In this document: piece by piece, positions 9,183 to 14,757 of the stretch
Layout of the letters: the number at the start of each line of letters is the position of its first letter
How positions within the stretch are numbered: the stretch's first letter is position 1
NCBI GenBank assembly: GCA_023807065.1
Contig: JAJJLU010004328.1
Location: 1 to 14,757 of the forward strand
Direction of reading: 5' to 3'
Source of the DNA: Isotricha intestinalis
Lineage: Eukaryota; Ciliophora; Litostomatea; Vestibuliferida; Isotrichidae
DNA length: 14,757 nt
Position numbers and translations under genes: made by a program
The notes under the pieces: model-generated
The model's input: the letters and a program-made list of their open reading frames with translations, nothing else
Database searches by the model: none
What the model was told of the DNA's origin: nothing

Positions 9183-10922
9183 ATGGATAAAGTTATAAAT
9201 CAAAACACAAATCCTCAAATAAAAAACAATCAAATGGAATTTAAAAATTTATTTCAAATAATAAGTGAAGAATTTCGAGATAAATTAAATGAATTTCAAT
9301 TTTTTTCTTTATTATTTAATAAATACCTTTCAATTATGAATAAATATAAAGAAAATATATCAAAAACAATATTAATCCCTTTGCAAAATAAATTTAAGTA
9401 TTTTGGAAACTTTTTTTCGATTTTTAGACAAATATTAGAAATTCAATTAAGTTTTATTGATCGCTATAATTTATTAATGAATAAAATTAGAAAAGTTATT
9501 GAAATTGAAGAAAAAAGAAATAGAATTAATGAATTAATAGAAAATTTAGAAAAATTATTTTTTGATGATGATTTTTTAATATTAAATCAAAAAAAACAAG
9601 ATTATAATAATCAATTAAATTATATTGAGAATTTAATTATTCAAAATGAAATATCTCAAAAAAATGAAATATTATTAGAAAAGGAAATAATAAAAGGGAA
9701 ATCTTATGAAAGTTGTTATTTAGATTATACTAATATTATAAATAATAAACAAAAACAATTCTTAAATGAAGGAAATGAAAAAATAAAAGAAATAATTTCA
9801 ATAAATAAAAGTATTTATAATGATTTAGGTCTTTTTTCTCATAGTATTGGAAAAGGATTTATTATTCAATTAGAAGAAGAATTAAAGAATTTACAAGAAT
9901 TGATTTCAGGAATTGAAAAAAATTTAAATTTAAATATGTTAATAACACAACAAGAAAAACATTTAAAAATAATATCAATGAATGAAATTCGTTTTATTCC
10001 ATATTCAATGAAAATTTTTGAAATAATGGAAAAAGAAAAATATTCCAGAACAAAAAAAATAACATCAAAAAATTATATTAATATAGTTACTAAAATGAAA
10101 AATAATTTTAAACAAATTGCTGAATTTTTTAATGAAGAAACAGAAAGAGAAAAAAATTATATTTTAGAAGAAGCAAAATATTTATTAGATTCATTGACAA
10201 CAAGTGAAATTGAAAAAGCAAAATTTAATAAATTATTAAATTTATTAAATAATAGAGAATATAGATTATTTTTCATGACATCTTTAAATAAAATTAGAGC
10301 AGAAGGAAATTTTGAAATTTGTTTTTATGGAACATTTAAGCAATTAGGGAAAATATTAAAATTTATTTTAGAAAAAATAAAAAAAGAAAAAGATTATCAA
10401 ATTATGAGTTATGTTATTATTATAAGTCAAACTTATTATTGTTTTGATATAAATAATAAAAAAATATATTTAATAAAATACATTGACAATGATGAAATTT
10501 TTCAATCAAAAGAATTTTGGAATTGTTATTTTCAAGAAATAATGGCTATTGATAATAAAGTAAATAAAGAAAATTGCAATGAAGAAGATAACGATAAAAA
10601 TATAAAAGATCCAAACGTAGTTTTTTCAAAATTATTACCAATAATTCATAATATGTTAGAATTTAAGTTTAATAAAAATGACATAAAAGAATTTGTAAAA
10701 GAATATATGGAAAAATATTCTATTAAAGAAGAAATGATAGAACAAATTCTTTTATTAGTTGGAGATAAAGAATATGATATTAATGAAATATTTGATGAAG
10801 AAAAGTGTTTTAATAAAAATATAAATTCAAATAAAATTGAAAATGAAACAAAAAATTTCTCAAATGATAATATTTGTCAAATATTACAAAATGATTTTAA
10901 CAAAGCAGATGAAAAAAATTAA
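9183..10922 (+). CDS. BAR-like helical region fused to SBF2/KIAA0513-type domain
   Basis: The open frame can be extended one codon to a TTG at 9180, but the first ATG, at 9183, is the sensible eukaryotic start and gives 579 residues. Residues 20-110 and 110-330 are long amphipathic helices without prolines, resembling a BAR or F-BAR membrane-curving module; this is a weak assignment based on pattern. Residues 338-455 match the SBF2/KIAA0513 domain found in MTMR5/13 myotubularins and KIAA0513: KFNKLLNLLNNREYRLFF, a gap, ILEKIKKEKDYQIMSYVIII, SQTYYCF, IYLIKYI, and KEFWNCYFQEIM at 443-454. Residues 480-530 add further helices and the last 50 are low-complexity. Known members act in membrane traffic and phosphoinositide signalling; the role here is inferred. 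There is no phosphatase domain. The stop is TAA. Confidence 0.68.
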   Translation: MDKVINQNTNPQIKNNQMEFKNLFQIISEEFRDKLNEFQFFSLLFNKYLSIMNKYKENISKTILIPLQNKFKYFGNFFSIFRQILEIQLSFIDRYNLLMNKIRKVIEIEEKRNRINELIENLEKLFFDDDFLILNQKKQDYNNQLNYIENLIIQNEISQKNEILLEKEIIKGKSYESCYLDYTNIINNKQKQFLNEGNEKIKEIISINKSIYNDLGLFSHSIGKGFIIQLEEELKNLQELISGIEKNLNLNMLITQQEKHLKIISMNEIRFIPYSMKIFEIMEKEKYSRTKKITSKNYINIVTKMKNNFKQIAEFFNEETEREKNYILEEAKYLLDSLTTSEIEKAKFNKLLNLLNNREYRLFFMTSLNKIRAEGNFEICFYGTFKQLGKILKFILEKIKKEKDYQIMSYVIIISQTYYCFDINNKKIYLIKYIDNDEIFQSKEFWNCYFQEIMAIDNKVNKENCNEEDNDKNIKDPNVVFSKLLPIIHNMLEFKFNKNDIKEFVKEYMEKYSIKEEMIEQILLLVGDKEYDINEIFDEEKCFNKNINSNKIENETKNFSNDNICQILQNDFNKADEKN

Positions 10923-11224
10923 AAGAAAAAATTATTATTATAAAAAAGTGAATATTAATTAATAATAACATTTTTCTATTTTAATTCATTTTTTTAAAAT
11001 ATAAAGTAATTAAATAAATATTTATTCTATTTTATTAACCTCAATTAGATATATTATATTTTAATAAGAATCAAATTAATAATTGTATATATGAACTTTA
11101 ATTGGAAATCTCTTATTAATATTAAATTATTTTTTTTTCTAAGAAATAATTATTTGATTGTCTTTATTAATGATTATTAATGATAAAATAAAATTATTTT
11201 GAATATATAATTTTTAATTTTTAA
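10923..11224. other. Intergenic, 302 bases, nothing found
   Basis: The spacer lies between two + strand genes, is almost entirely A and T, and has stops in all frames. It should contain the 3' end of the SBF2-type gene and the promoter of the next gene. I see no RNA gene, repeat or distinct motif. Confidence 0.5.
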
Positions 11225-11890
11225 ATGGATAATGAAAAAAACTCCTTTGAATTTTACAATTATCTGAAAAAAATAATAAATGAAATGGAAAGTGAAGAAG
11301 AATACAATGAAATAATTATACTTAAAAAATTATTATTTACAATATTATGTGAATTATCAACTTTTTTTTTAGATAATGTTTTCTTAATTTCAAAATTAAA
11401 ATTTGAAAATTTTGAAGATAATAAATCATATAGTAATGTATTAGGAGATATCATATATCAAATAGGAAAAAATTTTAATACTTTTCAATATAGAGTTATT
11501 ATAAATTTATATGAAACATTAATTTTAGGAGGATTTGAAAAAGATTCTTTAATATTTTTTATTAAAGTAGTTTTGTGTTTTTATTTTACTCATCAAAAAG
11601 CTTTAAATAAATTATCTGAAAATTATACAATTTATCAATATGAAAATGCATTTAAAGGAAATTATTTTCAAGGATTTAAAGATATGAAATCTTTATTAAA
11701 AGTTATTCCAATGATTGAACTAAGTAATAGTGAAGATGATGATTTTCTAATCCAAATTTTTAGAATTAATAATGATGATAACAAAAATAATCTTATGAGT
11801 AAAAGTGTAACTAGTCTTCCTCCTATTAAACAAAAAAGTTATAATAGTACTGGAGATAATTTCTTTCAAACTCAAATTAAAAAAGTTTAA
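11225..11890 (+). CDS. Helical protein of unknown function
   Basis: I do not recognise this 221-residue protein. Residues 8-165 look like a compact all-helical domain. Its hydrophobic helices are at 30-60 (IIILKKLLFTILCELSTFFL) and 88-125, the second including SLIFFIKVVLCFYF (108-121). That helix is long enough for one membrane span, but the charged surroundings favour a buried helix. An acidic patch SEDDD (169-173) precedes a disordered tail with KSVTSLPPIKQKSY (193-206), a basic, proline-containing stretch that could be a docking or phosphorylation site. The start ATGG follows an AT-only leader and the stop is TAA. The next gene, at 12005, lies in exactly the same frame, with only this one TAA between them. 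Confidence 0.8.
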   Translation: MDNEKNSFEFYNYLKKIINEMESEEEYNEIIILKKLLFTILCELSTFFLDNVFLISKLKFENFEDNKSYSNVLGDIIYQIGKNFNTFQYRVIINLYETLILGGFEKDSLIFFIKVVLCFYFTHQKALNKLSENYTIYQYENAFKGNYFQGFKDMKSLLKVIPMIELSNSEDDDFLIQIFRINNDDNKNNLMSKSVTSLPPIKQKSYNSTGDNFFQTQIKKV

Positions 11891-12004
11891 AATATTTTTT
11901 TATTATTTATTTTTTATATATATATTAAATTAATTTTTATAATAATTATAAATTTATTTTTTTTAGAAAGAAGAATATTATTTTTATTATATTTTTTCAA
12001 TAAA

Positions 12005-12952
12005 ATGAAAATAAAACATGATAGAGCAAAATCTGCAAGATTTAAATTTGAAAAAGGAAATAATTTAATTGAAAAAAAATTAAAAGAATTAAATTTAAAA
12101 ATAAAATTGCATCAAATTTCAGATTATGCGGAACAAATTTATGAAATAAATCAAATAAAAATGTTAGAAAATAAATTTAAAGACGAGGAACTTTCAGAAA
12201 TTAATGATAAAATACATAAATATATGTTAAATAATTATGATTTAGAACAAGCAATAAAAGCTAAATTTATTTTAAGAGATAAATATGAAAAACAACAAAA
12301 AGAAATTTCAGAATATTGTAATAATTTAAGAACAAAATCAAGTAATAATGAAAAAGTTTTTGAAGAATATATAAATTCAATAAATGATATTAAATTACAA
12401 AATAATAATGCACAAAGAGATTATGATAAAATTATTGAAGATTTATCTAATGAAAATTTAATACTTAATAAAAAAATAAATGAAAGAATTGAAGTTTATA
12501 ATTCTCAAAGACAAAAATTAATTGAAAGTAAAAATAAACAAGAAATTTTAGAAAAAGAATTAAATCATATTCAATCTTATTTAAATAACAGAAGAAAAGT
12601 ACATAAAGAAAAATATGACAAATTAAAAACTGAATATGAGGTAATGAAAAAAAGATTTGCTGAATTAAACTTGAAATATTCAAATGTAAAAAATCCACAA
12701 TTTATTTCTCATAATATTATTAATAAAAATAATAAAAAGAATCCAAATGAATTATATGAAAAAAAGTTATTTACAAAAAGAATTATGAAAGAAACAGATT
12801 CAAACAATATAATTTTATTAAATAGAATAGATGAATTATTCAAAAAATATAATAAAGAATTAAGTGTTACAACAGAATTTTCTACAAGAAAAGGGACAAT
12901 TCCTTCTCCAAAATCTAAAAAGAAACATAAATATACAAAAAGCTTTTATTGA
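12005..12952 (+). CDS. Coiled-coil protein
   Basis: This 315-residue protein is dominated by one long coiled coil, roughly residues 20-226, with heptad-like spacing of I, L, Y and charged residues and no proline in that span. The N-terminus is basic (HDRAKSARFKFEKG). After a break at NPQF the protein is basic and partly disordered, with a short helix at about 268-286 (NIILLNRIDELFKKYNKEL) and a basic end (SPKSKKKHKYTKSFY). No catalytic motif, signal peptide or membrane segment is present. Such proteins are common in cilia, basal bodies and the cortical cytoskeleton of protists, but nothing here proves that role. The start is AAAATG and the stop TGA, one of two TGA stops among the complete genes. 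Confidence 0.83.
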   Translation: MKIKHDRAKSARFKFEKGNNLIEKKLKELNLKIKLHQISDYAEQIYEINQIKMLENKFKDEELSEINDKIHKYMLNNYDLEQAIKAKFILRDKYEKQQKEISEYCNNLRTKSSNNEKVFEEYINSINDIKLQNNNAQRDYDKIIEDLSNENLILNKKINERIEVYNSQRQKLIESKNKQEILEKELNHIQSYLNNRRKVHKEKYDKLKTEYEVMKKRFAELNLKYSNVKNPQFISHNIINKNNKKNPNELYEKKLFTKRIMKETDSNNIILLNRIDELFKKYNKELSVTTEFSTRKGTIPSPKSKKKHKYTKSFY

Positions 12953-13179
12953 AATTTTTGGTGTTTTGTTTTATTTTTATTTTTTATTTACAAATACATA
13001 TAATTAATTTAAATATTATAAGTTTTTATTTTTATTTTTTTCTCTGTATTTTTTAAATTAATTAAAAAAAACAGTTTAAAATATTTATAAAAATAAGAAA
13101 TCCAAAAACTCATAAAATTTTCATTTAAGAATGAACAAATAAATTAATATATAATAAATATACATAACCGATATTAATT
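12953..13179. other. Convergent intergenic region
   Basis: These 227 bases lie between the 3' ends of two convergent genes. They are AT-rich, T-rich next to the + strand gene, and contain no supported ORF or RNA gene. They should hold both transcript ends. Confidence 0.4.
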
Positions 13180-14028
13180 TTAATCAAATTTATCAAGCAC
13201 CATTTTATACCTAAAATTAGCATTTTCATAAATTTCTTTTCCATTTCTGGCAAATCTCCCTAAATTTCTAGAAACACTTCTATAAGAATTTCTAACAGAA
13301 TCTAAATTATCTAAAAGTGTTTTAGTACTTAAAGAATTACTAAGATTATTTAAATTATAATTATTATTACTAACAGAACTAATTGATCTTGAAAAATCTT
13401 TATAATGATAATTACCTCTTTCAGAACTAACATCATTAATATTTATTCCTGAAATATTATTATTTGAAATATGATTTTTTTTTATATTTTGTGGAGCTCT
13501 TCTAGGAAAAATTAATGGTAAACTAATATAATTATTATTTCTATTAACTTCAGTATAATAATAATTACCATTATAAAAGTCATTATCATCATTAATTTCA
13601 TCATTTACATTATTATCAGTATAATTATAATTATTTTCATTGTTTTCATAAATATTATTTTTGTTTCTTGACATAAATAAAGGATTTTCTAAAAAAAACA
13701 TTTTAGTTATTTTTTTTTCTGAACTAACTTTTTTTTCTGCTAATTTTATTTCTCTTCCTGATCTTCCTTCAAAAGCTTTTGCTCCATACATATTTTTCAT
13801 TTCTTCTCCTACTTTTCTTTCAACTCTCATTTCTCTTAAAAAATAATCTTTGTCTGATTCATCTTTTGTTAAGTGCATTTTTAATGAATCTAATAATGGA
13901 TTTTCTTTTACTTTTCTTTTTGCTAATTTTTTTTGAAGCTCATAATTATCTAATATTATTCTAAATTGAGGTGATAATTTTATTCTATTTAATGTTTTAA
14001 ATTGAGATGGTTCTTTTAAGATTTTCAT
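13180..14028 (-). CDS. Hypothetical protein with ordered N-terminus and Asn-rich tail
   Basis: The open frame can be extended to a TTG at 14091, but the first in-frame ATG is at 14028 in an A-rich context (AATAATAAAAATG), so I start there; the product is 282 residues. Residues 1-122 are well ordered and charged: LNRIKLSPQFRIILDNYELQ (13-32), basic KKLAKRKVKENP, a helical DYFLREMRVERKVGEEMKNM (61-80), then YGAKAFEGRSGREIKLAEKK (81-100) and FFLENPLFMS (111-120). Residues 123-235 are rich in Asn, Asp, Tyr and Ser and likely disordered. The last 45 residues (about 236-282) return to a helical, arginine-containing segment (SVRNSYRSVSRNLGRFARNG). I recognise no family; the charged helices suggest a structural or adaptor protein. 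The stop is TAA. Confidence 0.82.
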   Translation of the reverse strand: MKILKEPSQFKTLNRIKLSPQFRIILDNYELQKKLAKRKVKENPLLDSLKMHLTKDESDKDYFLREMRVERKVGEEMKNMYGAKAFEGRSGREIKLAEKKVSSEKKITKMFFLENPLFMSRNKNNIYENNENNYNYTDNNVNDEINDDNDFYNGNYYYTEVNRNNNYISLPLIFPRRAPQNIKKNHISNNNISGININDVSSERGNYHYKDFSRSISSVSNNNYNLNNLSNSLSTKTLLDNLDSVRNSYRSVSRNLGRFARNGKEIYENANFRYKMVLDKFD

Positions 14029-14091
14029 TTTTATTATTATTTTTATTTTTAAGTTATTTAAGTTTTTTTTAAAAATATTTTTTTTAATCAA

Positions 14092-14529
14092 TAAATAAAA
14101 GTGATAATAATTTTAAAATTTAAATATATCTTTTTAACTCTGAAACTAAAGTAAAAAAATAAATTCATTCAAAAATTATCATATGTACTAAATTTTAATC
14201 ATCATCTTCATTTTCAATATAAATGTTGGTAATAGGAGGATTACTTTTGTGGGTAATCTATAGATTTTAGATTTTTCTCAATTTAATTCAGTTTTTCAAT
14301 TTAAATATTATATCTTTCTATTTTATTAAATTGAGAAAATCCTCTTATATAATCTTTATATTTTTCTAAATTGTTTTTTATTTGTTAATTTGATTTTACA
14401 ATAATCAGTCTTTTCATTACTTCTTAATTTTTGTTTGATCAATTTTTAACAATTTCCTTAACAAAAAATACTTTGACATATTTTATCGAATTTTTTGGTA
14501 GAAAATAAACCCATTTTTGGTTTTTTCGG
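14092..14529. other. Region with fragmentary coding-like signals, possibly a decayed gene
   Basis: No intact gene is present, yet the - strand gives several peptide-like stretches in different frames. At 14195-14245 one reads NPPITNIYIENEDDD then TAA. At 14214-14438 another frame has no TGA or TAG for 75 codons but is cut by five TAA codons; it contains NNLEKYKDYIRGFSQFNKIE and IEKNLKSIDYPQK. A third frame, ending near 14360, contains SNEKTDYCKIKLTNKKQF. Possible explanations are a frameshifted pseudogene, a spliced gene (TATAG just before 14257 would suit a 3' splice site), or chance. A 16-base inverted repeat overlaps these frames. Confidence 0.3.
14272..14340. repeat. 16-base perfect inverted repeat with 37-base loop
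   Basis: Bases 14272-14287 (TTTTTCTCAATTTAAT) are the exact complement of 14325-14340. Transcribed, they would form a stem of 16 pairs with a 37-base loop. It lies in the non-genic stretch between the - strand gene at 13180 and the tandem repeat. It could be an RNA hairpin, a small element relic, or chance in AT-rich DNA. The arms include three G:C pairs, which makes chance a little less likely. Confidence 0.5.
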
Positions 14530-14695
14530 TCAATTTTCCAGTTTTCCTGTTTGCCGATCAATTTTCATGTTTTCCGGTCAAATGTTTTCCAGTCAAATTT
14601 CCGGTTTTCCGTTCAATTTTCCCGTTTTCCAGTTTTGCGTTCAATTTTCAGGTTTTCCAATCAAATGTTTTCCAGTCAAATTTTCTTTTTCAGAT
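14530..14695. repeat. Nested tandem repeat, two copies of an 83-base unit
   Basis: Two adjacent 83-base units (14530-14612 and 14613-14695) share the same internal order of sub-units of 28, 20, 15 and 20 bases, each beginning TCAA. Bases 14558-14600 and 14641-14683 match at 40 of 43 positions. The 28-base sub-units match at about 23 of 28. The last sub-unit of the second copy has diverged. By hand count the block is about one-third G+C, far above its surroundings. The sub-units share GTTTTCC and TCAATTTTC or TCAAATG words, so the 83-base unit itself grew from a shorter repeat. Because 83 is not a multiple of 3, the copies fall in different frames, arguing against a protein repeat. Confidence 0.8.
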
Positions 14696-14757
14696 TCATC
14701 TTTACCATCATCATCATCATTATAATTATTTTTTTCATTATAATTTTCTTTTTCTTT
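14641..14757 (-). CDS. Possible 3' end of a gene cut by the window edge
   Basis: On the - strand a frame is open from the window edge (14757) to a TGA at 14641-14643, giving 38 residues. The first 26 are an acidic, low-complexity stretch (NEKNNYNDDDDGKDESEKEN) with codon choices (GAT, GAA, AAT, GGT, TCT) typical of the genes here. The last 12 (LTGKHLIGKPEN) are encoded by the second copy of the tandem repeat, so the repeat appears to have supplied the C-terminus or moved the stop. The rest of the gene is outside the window. No family can be named. It could instead be a spurious open frame. Confidence 0.4.
   Translation of the reverse strand, partial: KEKENYNEKNNYNDDDDGKDESEKENLTGKHLIGKPEN

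Noticed and set aside
12465..12698. - strand open frame of 77 codons
   Set aside because: It lies entirely opposite the coiled-coil gene at 12005-12952 and has shadow-like Phe/Leu/Ile composition.
13661..13964. Two + strand frames of about 61 codons each
   Set aside because: They lie opposite the - strand gene at 13180-14028, whose codon use and amino-acid content are far more convincing.
14029..14091. N-terminal extension of the 282-residue - strand gene
   Set aside because: The extension begins at TTG and encodes only Lys, Asn, Ile, Leu and Phe; the ATG at 14028 has the A-rich context seen at other starts.
14495..14725. + strand open frame with repeated FSGFP-like words
   Set aside because: It has no ATG start at its head, and the apparent protein repeat comes from the DNA tandem repeat, whose 83-base period does not keep frame. 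The - strand reading is more gene-like.
1..14757. tRNA, rRNA, CRISPR, transposase or telomere signals
   Set aside because: I looked by eye for T-arm words, GC-rich RNA islands, regular spacer arrays and telomere-like repeats and found none; a covariance-model search would be decisive.

Overview
The window is nuclear DNA from a very AT-rich, gene-dense, intron-poor microbial eukaryote. Intergenic DNA is almost entirely A and T. Genes are single open frames that usually start in an A-rich context (often AAAATG), use AGA for Arg, TTA for Leu and CAA for Gln, and end mostly in TAA, twice in TGA and never in TAG. The proteins are rich in K, N, E and I, with coiled coils and poly-Asn tails. Nothing is bacterial: there are no Shine-Dalgarno sites or operons, and three genes belong to eukaryote-only families. 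The genes read with the standard code. A ciliate using the standard code, such as a litostome or rumen-type ciliate, would fit, as would other AT-rich protists. The organism cannot be fixed from the sequence alone.

Layout: 1-1093 is non-coding. Three + strand genes follow: a GTSF1-like double zinc-finger protein (1094-1741), a short STRIP/Far11-type STRIPAK scaffold (2645-4456) and a basic helical protein of unknown role (4719-6065). They converge on two - strand genes: an 85-residue orphan (6424-6681) and a 732-residue coiled-coil protein with a poly-Asn tail (6833-9031). A 151-base divergent spacer leads into three + strand genes: a protein combining a BAR-like helical region with an SBF2/KIAA0513-type domain (9183-10922), an unknown helical protein (11225-11890) and a coiled-coil protein (12005-12952). 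A - strand gene (13180-14028) converges on these. The right end holds a confusing stretch with coding-like fragments in several - strand frames (14092-14529), a GC-richer nested tandem repeat with an 83-base period (14530-14695), and apparently the 3' end of a - strand gene that runs off the window.

The genes do not form an obvious pathway. Three can be tied to known families: small-RNA or RNA-binding zinc fingers (GTSF1), kinase/phosphatase scaffolding (STRIP) and membrane or trafficking biology (BAR-like plus SBF2). The other proteins look like lineage-specific cytoskeletal or coiled-coil proteins. Two starts needed correction to an ATG (9183 and 14028), because the longest open frames there begin at TTG. 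I found no tRNA, rRNA, CRISPR array, transposase or telomere. The most interesting items are the GTSF1-like protein with its long basic tail, the reduced STRIP protein, the BAR-like/SBF2 architecture, and the right-end repeat with its adjacent broken-looking coding.
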